Source of the DNA: Sesamum alatum
Lineage: Eukaryota > Streptophyta > Magnoliopsida > Lamiales > Pedaliaceae
Direction: 5' to 3'
NCBI GenBank assembly: GCA_034509735.1
Contig: JACGWO010000011.1
Location: 20,754,979 to 20,818,978, forward strand
DNA length: 64,000 nt
The notes under the pieces were generated by a model. The model had not been told where the DNA came from. It did no database searches and worked only from the letters and a program-made list of their open reading frames with translations. Positions 20,819 through 32,847 of the stretch are shown here, one piece after another. The position numbers and the translations under genes were made by a program. How positions within the stretch are numbered: the stretch's first letter is position 1; each line of letters opens with the position of its first letter.

Positions 20819-21661
20819 TGTAACACAAAATTCGTGTTTCTGAATTTATTGAAACAAGAAAAATATTTCAAATAATTTTTGAATTTAATCAAATGTCTTG
20901 TGGGTGCGAAATCTCTAGTTTAAGCCTCTGATTCTTCACAATCTTCAATTTCGACAACTTCGAAGGAGGAACTTGACGTTTTGATCTTCTTCGACGTTGA
21001 CTTGGATTTTCAATAACGTTAATTGGGGGTCTTTTGACTTATTCCCGAATTAAACGCTATAATTTTGGAAGACTTGACTTGAACTTTTTGTGTTTCTTGG
21101 TGGAATTGAAACTGTAATCTTCCGCCAAGGTGGATTTGTGCTTTGATAACGTTAATCCGCTGGTCCTTTGACTTGCTCTCGAATTAAACGTTGGATTTGG
21201 ATGATTTCCGCGACGAATGCCTTGAATTTTGCTTGAACGTCGTGGATTCTCCTTGACTTGTTCTTGAGAGGATTTTGAAGCTTCTTGAATGGTCTCTTGC
21301 TTGTTCTTTCAATTATTTGTGTGTGTCCTCAATTGTTAGAAAATCACCCCTATTTATAGTTGTAGGGTAAAAGACTTTGCCATATTTACTTGATGACGTG
21401 GTGCGATTTGATTGGCCCTTCATGATTTGTTTGACATTTATTTTCCTAATCACAAGATGTGATTTAGACTTACCAAATAAGTGGTATTTGCTTCCTTTAT
21501 TGGCAAGGCAAGATTCAGATTGCCTTAAATACTTCAATTCCATATATGGCAATATATAATTTATTCATCAATAAATATTTTATTTTATAAAATATAAAAT
21601 TGATGAAAAAATATATAGCACATGTCAATAAATAATTGACAACAAATTTTGCCCACCTACA
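20819..21661 (-). repeat. 5' LTR of gag-only element
   Basis: 843 bp, TG/CA ends. On the minus strand the bases just inside it (20818 downward) include GCACGCCCAGTGGGAC, the probable primer binding site; I cannot name the tRNA. Confidence 0.9.
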
Positions 21662-21904
21662 TGACTGTTTCTTGGTCTTTCAAGAAACGAGGGTCAAGCC
21701 AAGAAACACACAAAAACCTGTCAAGGACCGATGGGAAACGGAGCAAGAGGCCCAATCCGCATCACAATAACCGGTCAGGAGAAAGGAGTTCGAGGAAGGA
21801 AAGAAAAGTCCTTCAGAAGGACAACCCTTGAGGTACCTCACTACACGCAAAGTTGCTGCATAATGCACCTCCCAAGGATGAAAGGAATTGATTGGGCTGT
21901 GCAT
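21662..21904 (-). pseudogene. Copia RNase H, N-terminal half
   Basis: Minus-strand ATLRVVRYLKGCPSEGLFF and LTGYCDADWAS, then RSLTGFCVFLG, the start of copia RNase H with its first catalytic Asp. It is the partner of 17459-17867 across the inserted element. Upstream (about 21905) it joins abruptly to gag/protease-region sequence of another copia, so integrase and RT are missing. Confidence 0.85.
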
Positions 21905-22700
21905 GAGGTGGTGGAGAAAAGCTGGCTCACTGAAAGGAGGTTGACTGAAAACTCTGGAATGTATAGTACATTTTCAAGTATGAAATCTTGTGAAATATGC
22001 ACAGTGCCAGTGTATAAAATAGGTCTTTTGGATCCATCTAGTAAGTGAATATATTGTGGCATAGTAGGTTTGGAGTAGTGTTTAAAGAAAGTAATTTCTG
22101 CACATATGTGGTTAGTTGCTCTTGTATCAATGATCCAACAACTTAAGTCCATTGCAATTGGTACAGAAAAGGTCCATTGTAATTGGTATAGAAAAGGTCC
22201 ATTGCATTCTCCGTATCTCTCCTCTAGAGTTAGCCACGATGCTCTGGATGATTTCGTGTATACAAAACCTTCACTTATTTCCTTGGATATCTTATTAAGG
22301 ATCTACATCGTCACCATACTATCCGCACGGATCCACTGTTCGGAGTGTTCATTAGATACACTCGGTTTCGCAAGCGTGCCGTCAACGAAGCCTAACTTCA
22401 TTTTTGCACGCAAAGCTCTCTGTATCGCGTGACTCCAGTTCAGATAATTATTCTTCGTGAGAACAGTGCTCATGAGGATCATTCCAGGATGATCCGATCC
22501 ATACAACTGCAAGCTTCCGGCACCGATCGCCTGCTTCCTTCGCTCATGTTAGTTGTCTCTGGCGCTGAGCACCGGCTGCTCTCAGCCATATCCATCATAT
22601 ATCCGTTGTGAGCGTGTCGCCTAAATCTCAGGCAAAGAACACGCGGTTCTCTAAGATAGCTTCGGTATGCAGAGACCTTCAAATGAAGGCTCTGATACCA
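21905..22700 (-). pseudogene. Copia element Y: gag and pre-integrase fragments with PBS
   Basis: Reading leftwards: the primer site TGGTATCAGAGCC (22700-22688) is followed by a gag N-terminus at 22512-22303 (SDHPGMILMSTVLTKNNYL, KMKLGFVDGTL), then a protease/pre-integrase part at 22152-21900 (WIIDTRATNHIC, NVLYIPEFSVNLLSVSQL). The protease active site reads DTRA instead of DTGA. Frames are broken between the parts. Confidence 0.8.
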
Positions 22701-22858
22701 TGTGAAGATTCGTATCTCGTCTAATATCTCTCAAAGGCCATTGTAAATAATGAGTGTTTTCTCATTCAATTGATTAAGATCTGTACAATATTATATATAT
22801 ACAGGGAAGAATGATAAAGTAGTCTGCAACTAACCCTTAACCTCCACCTAATTGTACA
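22701..22858 (-). repeat. 5' LTR of copia element Y
   Basis: 158 bp abutting the primer site, from TGTACAATTAGG at 22858 to CA at 22701 on the minus strand. It does not match the 3' LTR at 17150-17529, so two different copia elements are joined here. Confidence 0.6.
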
Positions 22859-22929
22859 GCTAGCTAAGGGAGAAAGAAAACGTAAAAAAAACTAGAAAAA
22901 GTGCAATATGGAAAAACACGAGTACAAGC

Positions 22930-24515
22930 TGGAAGTGACAAGTACATTCCTCTACACTTCTAGCCAAAGTTCTCAAAGCCCGATATTTTCCAAATTCTTC
23001 TCCTTTAGAGACTTCTATTGGTCGTCGTCCCTCACTTACCTGGAGGTCCATTTTCAGCACAAAAGATCTCATTCTCAAAGGTAGTGGATGGCGTATCAGC
23101 TCGGGTCATAATGTTCAAATATGGAAGGATAGATGGATTCCCCGTCCAACAACTTTTGCACCTATCAGTAAAGCCCCAGAAGGATTGGAAACCGCTAGAG
23201 TATCGGCGTTAATTGACCCCCACACAAAAGAATGGGATATGGACATTCTGAATGGGCTTTTTGATGCTACTGACCGCCATCTCCTTCTCAAAATTCCACT
23301 CGGACAGTCGGACAACCCGGATTTTCTTTGCTGGCACTATTCAACAAACGGTTGCTTTAATGTCAAGAGTGCGTATTTCCTGGCTTTAAATCTCTCATAT
23401 CAATGTTCGTCCAGCGGAACTAGTTCTTATTCTCTAACTTTTCGTTGGAAGCATCTTTGGAATATTAAAGTCCCACGTAAGGTTCAATTATTTTGTTGGA
23501 AACTTTGTTTAGACTCCCTTCCAAGTTCCAACGGCTGTTTAGTTTAAGAAAACAGCTCCGGGAGTCATCTTTTGGTTGTCCATTCTGTGGGGATTTGAAC
23601 GAGGATACCTTGCATGCTTTTATCTCTTGTGATTTGGCTAGACATATTTGGGCACTATCTTGTATACCTTGATCTGTTATTTCTGTCACTCATCAGAGGG
23701 ATCCAGCCATTTGGTTTCAAAATGTTTCTGAAATTTTGACGCCGCGGGAGATGGAGTTTTTTGCTGGTTCATATGACAAGTTTTGCATGGACAAAATTGT
23801 GATGGCAGCTAGAAGTTTCCTCTCTGCATTTCAAGTAGCGTGCTCGAAGCCTACGAGGAAGTCTACCTCAAACGCTGGAACTGCATGGCCCGTCCGACTT
23901 GCATGTGTTAACCATGCTGCCAACGTTCATCCTGAGCCAGGATCGAACTCTCCATGAGATTCATAGTTGCATTACTTATAGCTTTCTTGTTCATAGACAA
24001 AGCGGATTCGAAATTGTCTTTCATTCGAAGGCATAACTTGTATCCATGCGCTTCATATTCGCCCGGAGTTCACTCCCAGGAATATAGCCATCCCTATCCC
24101 CTCATGTCAATCCCACAAGCCTCTTATCCATTCTCATTGAATCACGGCGGGCAAACGCACCGAAAGCCATCATCAAGATTAATTTTGACGCAGCCATCTT
24201 ATGGGGTCGTAGCTCGAAATAGTTCTAGCGATGTGGTCGCGTGGTCCTCTCATAAATTCCCAGGTTTGCTCGATCCTCAAGTGGCGGGCCCTATCATTTC
24301 CGACATCAACAAGTCTTTGAGTTCTTGTTCTTATTCTGCTTTCTCTTTTACTAGTCGTAACAACGATAAGTTTGCCCATTATTTAGCTAAATTTGCTGGT
24401 GCTCAATCTGAAGGCACAGACTTCTCTTCGATTCATACCAGAATGTCTCATTTGCTTGGATTGGATTTTTCACATATATGAAATATTCCTTTTCCTCTTC
24501 AAAAAAAAATATCCA
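22930..24515 (+). pseudogene. L1-type LINE, 3' part
   Basis: Plus-strand remains of a plant non-LTR retrotransposon. LKARYFPNSSPL and SLTWRS near 22960-23050 are from the end of the RT region. 23185-23547 has the zf-RVT domain, including FNVKSAYFLAL, WKHLWNIKVPRKVQLFCWKL. After frameshifts, an RNase H-like RVT_3 domain appears near 24165-24450 (GVVARNSSSDVVAW and following). An A-rich end at about 24500-24512 fits a LINE tail. It is 5'-truncated and contains several frameshifts and stops. Confidence 0.85.
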
Positions 24516-24689
24516 AAAAATATAAAATTGACAGCTTATGCCTTGTCTCCATAAATACGCATGAACTTAATATTATGGCTAATTAATTCTTTGCAATTAA
24601 TTAATATTGTGGCTAAATAAATAAAAATATGAAGATTATATTTTAAAATTTATGAAGAACTAATTACATAGTTTTGAATACAAAGTAAT
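24516..24689. other. AT-rich spacer
   Basis: Nothing supported is seen here. Confidence 0.4.
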
Positions 24690-24850
24690 GATACAAAGTT
24701 TTGAAACTTTACTTAGTCGGCTTCTCAAAGCTAAATACTTCCCATCAACATACTTCTTTGTAGCCTGGACTGGTTTGAAATCATCCTATACGTGGCAAAG
24801 TATCATGGCTGCAAAAGATATTTATAAAGCGGGATCGCTGGAGGTTCATA
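24690..24850 (+). pseudogene. Second LINE fragment
   Basis: One plus frame reads LLKAKYFPSTYFF, TWQSIMAAKDIYKAGS, matching the same RT-to-zf-RVT linker region as the LINE at 22930. Only about 160 bp remain. Confidence 0.7.
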
Positions 24851-25678
24851 TTATTAGTTTCGTATAGGCCCTAGACGTTAAACGTAATTAAAATTAAAAT
24901 TGCAAATTACAATATCATATTATAAATAGCGATCAAATTAATCACCAATTCGTTGTTATTAGGATGTATATCTCATTCATAATAGGATATGAATTGAATG
25001 GTTAAGGAAAATAAACATTTCTTGCACTCTAGTTGATGTTGATGACTTGAATGTTTTCAAGAACGGCTCCTTTCCTAGCAAACAGTGGAACGTCAAAACA
25101 GAACTGTTTTTGTTTATTGTTCACGTTAGGAACACAAGTGTCTTCCCTCTAAAGTTAGTCCACACCACCTATGATGGAATCACACTCAACCCTATGCTAG
25201 TAGGTATTAGAAGATTAAGGTAGATCAAGTATTGATCTATAGATAAATAAAGGGAACTCTTCTCTTTTCGGAGATGAGAAATGAACATGAGAAGGGGACT
25301 AAAGTGAAAGCTAGACTTTCTACCATTTGAAGGAGAGAGAGCCGAGAGCTAGAAACCAAAAAGAAGAGCTTGAGTTTTGTATCTTTTATATAATGAACTA
25401 CTACTCAAGTCTCTTGCCTTCTATCCCTTTTTAAGGACAATTCTTTGTCCTAGCATTAGCTTGACACAATGAATGTAGACAAACTCCTTTGTCTTGTTCA
25501 TAAAAAAACCTAGACAACTCTTGTCTTGATGTTACCTCTACATAGACAAGCCCTAGCAAACTTCATCTTTGCCTTTTCATCTATAGATGATACAAACTTT
25601 ATCTATGTTCAATGAACCTTGTCTTCACTTGTTATGTAGGCATGTGAGCCTGTACTAAAGAGTGGACTTTATCTTAAT
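24851..25678. other. Intergenic DNA, possible LTR remnant
   Basis: No gene. 25080-25640 has a non-random, moderately GC-rich text like retrotransposon LTR sequence, but I find no partner or ends. Confidence 0.35.
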
Positions 25679-25679
25679 T

Positions 25680-26060
25680 AGGCCTGTCAATCGGCAAAAT
25701 TTACCCAAACCTAGATCCAGACCATCTATTACCCATTCAATTATTATTAGACCCGACTCGACCCAAGAATTGATAGGTTTAAAAAACGGGTCTGATGGAC
25801 TAGACCCAAAAATTTGGGTCGAGTCCAAACCCAACCCCTTTTTTTGTGGGTAAAATTGTAAAAGACAGAGAAATAGAGAGGTGCCTAAGACGATTGTGGG
25901 GTTGCATTCAAAACAAAGAACACCTAAATACAGAAACAAAATTATACACAATACATATACAAAATAGATGTAAAATGATATGACAAAGTTACAAGTGTAT
26001 GCTTAAATACATTTTTTTTAACAAGACCAACAATAAGTATATAATAAGATAGAGAGCATG
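25680..26060. repeat. Dispersed hAT-type non-autonomous repeat, fragment
   Basis: It starts TAGGCCTGTCAA and has many ACCCGAC/GGGTC words, then sequence homologous to 58411-58900 in this window. The other end is not found. Confidence 0.6.
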
Positions 26061-26795
26061 TTGAGATCCTGAACTTGCATTCGGAGCTTTATAGAAAGAA
26101 ACCACGATCCCAACTGAACGACCTGTGCGCTCCTCTAGTGTGCTTCCTAAGCACAATAAAGTGTGCTCCTCCAAACACTGGTGTTTTGACTTGTCTTTGG
26201 AGTTTTTTCTTTTGACTTGTCTTTGGAGTTTTTTCTTTTTATCTCTCCCTCCTAAAAAATATAAATAATTTTATTTTATAAATATATTAATTAAATATTA
26301 AAATATTAAAAAACAATTTAATACAAATCATAATTTGTACGTTTTTTAACTCAGATATACATAATTTTGGTATAAGCTATCATTCATAATTTTTAAAGTC
26401 AAAATACATAATTTTATTTCTAATGTTATTAGCTATTTTGCATTATTTTTTCAAAATAATATAATATAAAAATATTATTCTTTAAATATTAAGTTATTCT
26501 AATATAATGTGTAATATTTTATAATAATGTTAAGCCAACAATAAACATATATTAGATAAAAAAAAATATATGATAAAAAGTAGTATATTATACAAAATTA
26601 ATATAATAAGATAAATCAAAATATATTTATATGCTATAAGGCGAGTGTGGAGCGGCATATTTGATGTTGATTAGAGTGTAATTATGACACTAATTGTACT
26701 CATCCCATGGTTTGAAGGATTGTACTTCAAATCATATCTAATGTTGATTAGAGTGTAATTATGACATTAAAATTTGTGGATCACTAGCATATAAG
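26061..26795. other. AT-rich DNA with short direct repeats
   Basis: A 28-bp unit around TTTTGACTTGTCTTTGGAG is repeated twice near 26167-26240. GATGTTGATTAGAGTGTAAT occurs at about 26663 and again near 26741. No gene. Confidence 0.5.
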
Positions 26796-27039
26796 CTTGT
26801 AAAGCGGGATAAATGCAATTTTGGTCCCTAAACAATACCACTAAAGCGGTTTTGATCCTCAAACTTTTTGAGGTTGCAATATTAGTCCTCAAACATTTAA
26901 TTTTTAAGCGTTTTTGGTTCTTCCGTTAGTTTGGCTGTTAGATTTAACGGATTTTCACACATGAGATTCACACAAGTGCAAGAAGGGAAAAAAATTGGGG
27001 AAAAAATTAGGTTAGGGTTCATTTTTGAAGACTTCACTT

Positions 27040-27295
27040 CTCCTCTCCAGTCACTCTGTTGGCGCCTCTCTCTTGGAGACAACCCTTCGTCTCCGCTCCG
27101 TCGTTCGCAGCCGCTGCTGACCGCCGGCATTCGCTGCTACAGACGTGCTGCTGCTGCTGAAGAAGAGTGTGTTGTGCTGAAGAAGACGCGCCGCCGCTGC
27201 TGCTGAAGAAGACACGTCGCCGCCGGTGTTGTTGAAGAAAGTGCACGCTGCTACTAAGACGCGCCGCCGCCGCTGCTGCTGAAGGTATTCTAACA
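27040..27295 (+). repeat. GC-rich trinucleotide-type repeat in the MULE 5' UTR
   Basis: Imperfect copies of GAAGAAGACGCGCCGCCGC and CTGCTGCTGAAG. They generate open frames on both strands (for example 26931, 27034, 27051) that I treat as compositional. A donor GAAG/GTATTC lies at its end (27283-27290), so it is probably a 5' UTR exon. Confidence 0.65.
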
Positions 27296-27391
27296 TTGTG
27301 TTTTAGTTTCAGTTTGACATTAAAACCTATTTTAATTGGGATTACAAAAACTCATTACTTGATGGTATTTTGCAGTTGAAGTGAATTCTCC

Positions 27392-30247
27392 ATGAAAAAC
27401 AAGAACATACATGAGTTGGATTCTACTGCTGATTACGGTAAGTATTTTACCGCTAATTATGTATTATGAATTTATGTCGTTATTGCTGGGATTGTTGATG
27501 TTGTGATTATTGTTGGGATTGTTGGAATTATTGTTGTGATTATTGTTAGAATTTATGGTATTGTGATTATTGTTGGGATTTTTTATGTTGGTTGATGTTC
27601 ATTATTGTTGGGATTTTTTATGTTGGTTGATGTTCATTATTGTTGGGATTGTTGATGTTGGTTGATGTCTGATGGAATTTTGTTGTTTCTTTTTTCCTTT
27701 TTTGTTTTAATTTTTATTTGTAATGTACTTAAAACACATTAAGACGGGACTGAGGGTGGGTTGATTAATAATGTAGTCATTGAAGATGGGAATGGGAGTG
27801 ACATGAATGCAAGTGAAGATGGAGTGTTTTATGATTCTGATTTTAATATGTCAGACGATGATTTGCTTTTTGATGATTATGCTAATCCTGATGTAGAGTT
27901 TGGTGGGTCGAATAAAGGCAAGTTTGTAGAGAGGAGTGAATGGTGTGGTGATGATGTGTATACTATTGTGCCGAGTGGAAATATTGAGGAAGAAGGGTGC
28001 GTGGATAGTGATGATGATTTTCTGGCACATACGGTTCTGATGATGAGGGCAATGTGAAATATCAAATGTATAATCCTAGGGCTGAAAATAAAAATCCTGA
28101 TCTTAAATTAGGCTTGATTTTCAGTTCTAAGGAAGAGGCAAAATTTGCAATTCAAAGTCATTGTCTTAGAAGGGGTATGATGATGAAATTTGAAAAAAAT
28201 GACAAGCAGAGGTTGAGGGCAGTGTGCAAGAAAGAAGGATGTACATGGTTTGTGTATGCCTCAAAGATGCAAAATGATAATGCATGGCAAATAAAAAGTT
28301 ATAATTCTGAACATAACAAGTGTTCTTGGAATTACAACAACTCAAGTCTCAAATGGGGATGAATTGGCAAAACCTTCATGAAAAATTCAAAGATAATCCC
28401 CAGTTAGGCACTTCAGAGTTCAGGAATGAGTTGTGCACAACCTTGAAGGTTAATGTATCAAAATGGCAAGCATATAGGGCAAAAAAGAAGGCAGTGGATT
28501 TAATGTAGGGGAAGATGGAAGAACAATTCAATAAAATTTGGGATTATTGTGAGGAGATCATGAGAAGCAATCCAGGTTCAACTGTTAGAATGAAATTAAT
28601 TGATGAAGAAGGTAGTGAAAGAAAACTATGTCAAAGATTTTACATGTATTTCAATGCATGTAAAATGGGTTTCACTAATGGTTGCAGACCTATAGTTGGA
28701 GTTGATGGATGCTTTTTAAAGGGGAGGCATGAGGGTCAGTTACTATCAGCTGTGGGCCTTGATGCTAACAATAACATTTATCCAATTGCCTATGCTATTG
28801 TTGAATCTAAAACCAAAGACAGTTGGATGTGGTTTTTAAGGCTTTTAGATAGAGACTTGGGGTTTGAAAATGATCACAACTGGACCTTTATGTCTGATAA
28901 ACAAAAGGGTCTGATTCCAGCTTTTGAGGCTTTATTTCCCAATGTAGAAAATCATTTTTGTGTAAGACATTTGCATAGCAACATGAAAAAAGATGGTTTC
29001 ACTGGGTTAGCACTGAAACAAGAAGCCCATTATTTCCTTACTTGAAACACTCAGAAATCTCCTAATGGCTAGAATGCAAATGAATAGAGAAAAAGCTAAG
29101 AAATGGGAAGGTATTGTATGCCCCAACATCAAAAAGATCTTGTTCAAAATAGAAAAAAGAGGCTGGGGAGTGTATACCCATGAGGAGTGATGAATGGAAT
29201 TTTCAAATTGTCGGGCCTTTTGATCAACACACAGTGAATGTCCTTCAGAGAACATGCAGCTGCAGAAAATGGAATTTAAGTGGCATTCCATATAGACATG
29301 CAGTGTCTACAATATGGTGCAGGAATGAAGATCATGAGGCTTATGTGCATACGTGCTATACGATAGAGGCCTACAAAAAATGTTATGAATATCTAATTCT
29401 TGGCATGAATAGTTCTGACTTGTGGCCTCACAATATGAATGAGCCTCCATTGCCACCATTGTATAAGGAAAAGATTGGTCGGCCTCAGAGGTTGAGGAGG
29501 AGAGAACCTGATGAGCCACCTGCTGCAGCTTCTAATCCATTTAGGTTGGTAGGTGTCAAAAGAAAAAACAAATGTAGATCATGTGGGGAAACAAATCATA
29601 TGCAAAAAAAAGAGATTTGATAACAGGGATACAGGTACCGAGACTGCAGCTACACCTACGGAGGAAAGCCAAAGTCAGCCGCCAGATGCACCACTGTTCA
29701 GTAGCCTACCTACTCAAGCATTTGCCTCAAATGAGCATGCAGAAAACAGGGGCACTAGACAGAAACGTCCGGTATATTGTGTTTGTTTATAAGTAATTTT
29801 GATTGTGTATTGTATAATTTCTTATGTTTGATTCACATAATCTGTTATGTTTGTATATTTTAGGTAAGAATGCCCCGAAAAAATAAGCAACTAAAGCCAA
29901 CAAGGTCAACTAGGATTGCTTCAGTCAAGGTACATCTTTTCCGTATTATATCCTCGAAAAAATAATCTGTTATGATTTTATTATTAACTCATTCTCTCTT
30001 TTAATTTATTGGTTCAGATCAATCAATCTACATCAAACGTACACACTCCAGTGATTGTTAGAGGTGGAATGAATTCTATAACTCTATCCAACTTAAGAGC
30101 CTCATTCTCAAATGTAGCAACCGGAATACATCAAGGTTTGCTTCTGAAATGCCTCTGGGAGTTTCAAGAAATACTTCAAGGGTGCCTTCAGGCTCATCTA
30201 GAGCATCTCAGTCTAGTCAGCAAGGATGGTGTTATGTTTTGTACTAA
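27392..30247 (+). pseudogene. MULE transposase (MuDR/FAR1-like), broken
   Basis: Cut-and-paste transposase. Predicted exons start at ATG 27392 (donor after 27437, acceptor at 27744) and continue with an acidic N-terminus. A DNA-binding Mutator domain lies at 28054-28362 (LIFSSKEEAKFAIQSHCLRR, CKKEGCTWFVYA), and a MULE catalytic domain at 28515-29045 with first Asp in VGVDGCFLKG and second in FMSDKQKGLIPAF, then FCVRHLHSNMK. A SWIM finger (CSCRKWNLSGIPYRHAV) and a knuckle (CRSCGETNHMQ) follow at 29180-29620, with short spliced C-terminal exons to about 30247. Frame breaks lie near 28030 and 28335, an in-frame TAG at 28506-28508, and an internal deletion near 29035 removes the region expected to hold the third acidic residue. 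Confidence 0.88.
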
Positions 30248-30792
30248 GATTATGAATTAGACTCTTATTTAATTAATGTTTGAGATTGTGGAATGCTAAA
30301 GTTAAGATTATGAAACTATTCAATTTGAGATTATTGAACGTTATATTAAATTGTTGTTTTGATATTTAATTAATGCAAGGATGTTTATTTTTCAATATTT
30401 ATGTTTTTTTTTTTGCTTTGCACATATTTTAGGTATTGTGTTATACACAAAATAGATTATTGATATTTTTTTTGAAAATTATATAGCAAATTTGTTGTTT
30501 AAATTCAATATTTTTTTGTTCTTGATCTCTTTAAGTTTGAAGAAAAATTAAAAAAATAAGTGTATTAGACTAAAAGTTGAAAAATAGCACAAAATAAGAG
30601 TAACATAACAATTTTTTTTTAAAAAAAAAATGAATTTTCGTTAAATCTAACAGCCAAACTAACGGAAGGACCAAAAACGCTTAAAAATTAAATATTTGAG
30701 GACTAATATTGCAACCTCAAAAGGTCTGAGGACCAAAACCACTTTAATGGTATTGTTTAGAGACCAAAATTGCATTTATCCCCTTGTAAAGC

Positions 30793-31629
30793 TGTAAAAT
30801 TCCCCTTTGTTGATACTCTTATGAATACACAAAATTTTCTCAAGGGAATTGGTGTTTCGCATTAATGATGGGTTATATCGTTTGCTTTTTTATCTTCATG
30901 GGGTGCGATTTGTTGCGTACGATGGATGCGATGTGCTTTTCCATGCCATTTAGGCAATTCTTTGATTTTATTTTCGTTGAGTTACGTCTTGTGTTGTTTT
31001 TTACTTATTTGTTGCGTTGGTGTGGGGATGTGTTTTTTGGAACTGTGTCATCGGTATGTTTCAGTGTGTTTGATACGTGGTTGTGCTAAATTTAGACAAT
31101 AATTCATGTGCTGGCTTTTGTTGCTCTCAGCTCCGAATATACACTCATTCCCCCCCCCCCCCCTCAAGATGATCCGCTTGTGCTAGCATTTGCTTATACA
31201 ACGTCTATTGCTTTTAGTTATTAATGCAATCCACATTTTGAATATGTGCCCAATGTATTGCTTTCGTGCTACATAATTGCTTGCTTGTGTTACTACTGTT
31301 GGATTTCATGTTGTTGTTCTTATCTGGGCCTCTGTTGCTATCGGGCGCTAATAGTCGTGTGGTGTAGGACTAATAGTCCCTTGGTGCCCCTTTTGCTCCA
31401 TTGATGAAAGGCTCCACGTGAGAGATGGTATCACTGTTGTTCAGTGCATTGCCCTTATGTATTGAACATCAGTTCAGTATTGGGTAGTGCATTGTAAGTC
31501 GTTGCAGTTAATATCAATCATAAGTTGGTTCTTCACATGTTGCCCTTATGCATTGAATATCAATTAAATTGTTGTTTAGTGCATTGCCCTAAGGTATATG
31601 GAGTTAGGTAGTGTAATATTAAGTGAAAA
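30793..31629. other. Intergenic DNA with C homopolymer
   Basis: No gene is supported. A run of about 15 C lies near 31149-31163. Short phrases such as GTGCATTGCCCT recur at about 31440-31590. Confidence 0.4.
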
Positions 31630-31677
31630 TAGTATTAGGATGGGTGACCACCTGGAAAGTCCTCGTGTTGCACCCCT
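31630..31677 (+). pseudogene. 3' part of a 5S rRNA gene
   Basis: AGTATTAGGATGGGTGACC and CCTCGTGTTGCACCCCTTTT match the end of plant 5S rRNA, including internal control box C and a T-run terminator. A few bases differ and the first two-thirds are absent. It could be a stray 5S fragment or a relic of a Cassandra-type LTR element, which carries 5S sequence; no tRNA-Met primer site is seen nearby. Confidence 0.8.
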
Positions 31678-32489
31678 TTTAATCCCCCAAAAATATTAAG
31701 CGGAAATCTGATTCTCACGTTTTATAATAACTTTTATTTTTATGAGGAACGAATACCTCTAATTAAGTCCATTAAAATGCATAACTCGCTAGGCATTTGA
31801 GGTTGCGCTTTGTGTGGTGTCTTACCCAGTTTTATTCATATAATCAAATTGTAGTTGCACCAAATTCGCCAAAGTTTTAATTTCATCTGTAATTTCATAA
31901 TAAGTAATTCAAAATTTACTTTCTGATAAGATTAATAAAAACTTAACATGATAGTTTAAAATAAATGCTATAGATGACACTTAGATGAGTTAAATTTGAC
32001 TAATATATTTGATATATAAAATTTGTTTGAATTCAGATTGTCAAGTTGAATGCAAATTTCAAATGGAGAAGAGATTTAAGCGAAACTTAGATATATTGTA
32101 GTACTTAATTAAGCAATTTCTTACGTTTTTGGAATATTTTGAACTTATCTCGATTTCATAATTAAATAATATTGGTCCATCATTTGAATAAGTTAAGAAT
32201 ATTATTTAAATTTTTAATTAATTAATATTGGTCTGTCATTTAGACAAGTTTAAGATCATTATTTTGCACCAATTGAAAATTTAAATAATTAGTTTTATTT
32301 GATCGATCAACAGGCCATGAAATATTAGTATACTACTAATAAGTTAATTTAATAACATATTCTTATAATATTTGGAAACACATAAAATTTGCATCAAACG
32401 TTTTGAGAAATTTTTATTTGTTTGACTTTGATGTATATTTATAATTTGAAATTTTTTAATTGTAAAAGGGAAAAAAATAAATGGTTAAA
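31678..32489. other. AT-rich intergenic DNA
   Basis: I see nothing recognisable. Confidence 0.4.
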
Positions 32490-32734
32490 ACCCATACTCT
32501 ACCCAATTTTTCGCATAGAGCTTGGGTCTTGAAAAATTTTTAATTTTTGAAATATATTATAAAAGAAAAATATAAATGAACGAAACCCATACTCTACCCA
32601 TTTTCCTGAGTAGAGCTTAGGTAAGACTCAATGCATATTCTATCAGGTAGAATATGAGTAGGGTATAAAGACATAAATACAAGTATGAATTGGATATAGG
32701 TCCGAGGACAATACCTCTACCATTGACAAGCCTA
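32490..32734. repeat. Right end of a hAT-type repeat
   Basis: ACCCATACTCTACCC words occur in both orientations, and the end TTGACAAGCCTA is complementary to the TAGGCCTGTCAA end seen at 25679. The matching left end was not found. Confidence 0.5.
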
Positions 32735-32847
32735 GCGCGATATTTTGCACCTATGTATGAGAATCAATTGAATTACCCCAACATTGAACATCGCACTCGC
32801 TTACACTTAGGTCATGTTTACATCCCTATATAAGGCTCTATTAGGAC

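Larger units (their letters stand above)
17868..21661 (-). mobile_element. Non-autonomous gag-only LTR retrotransposon (TR-GAG type)
   Basis: The element has two direct LTRs (17868-18709, 842 bp; 20819-21661, 843 bp) with TG...CA ends and about 33 differences counted by eye, near 4%. It lies on the minus strand, with the purine tract GAGGGGGCATT next to the left (3') LTR and a gag gene next to the right (5') LTR. No protease, RT or integrase is present in the 2.1-kb interior, so it must use enzymes from elsewhere. The 5-bp flanks GGACT (17863-17867) and TGACT (21662-21666) are a target duplication with one change. It is inserted in a copia RNase H gene. Confidence 0.9.
26806..30782 (+). mobile_element. 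MULE (Mutator-like) transposon, nearly complete but broken
   Basis: Inverted ends of about 145 bp (26806-26950 and 30638-30782) start GGGATAAATGCAATTTTGG and end with its complement. The 10-bp direct duplication CTTGTAAAGC flanks it at 26796-26805 and 30783-30792. The 3,977-bp element carries one split transposase gene in plus orientation. MULE duplications are usually 8-11 bp, so this is a good fit. The clean duplication suggests a fairly recent insertion, although the transposase is defective. Confidence 0.93.

Noticed and set aside
22688..22700. tRNA-Met gene
   Set aside because: Only the 13 bases complementary to the tRNA 3' end are present, so this is a primer site (as at 4603 and 63741).
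26931..27296. Ser/Ala/Arg-rich ORFs on both strands
   Set aside because: Products of a trinucleotide-type repeat in the MULE 5' UTR.
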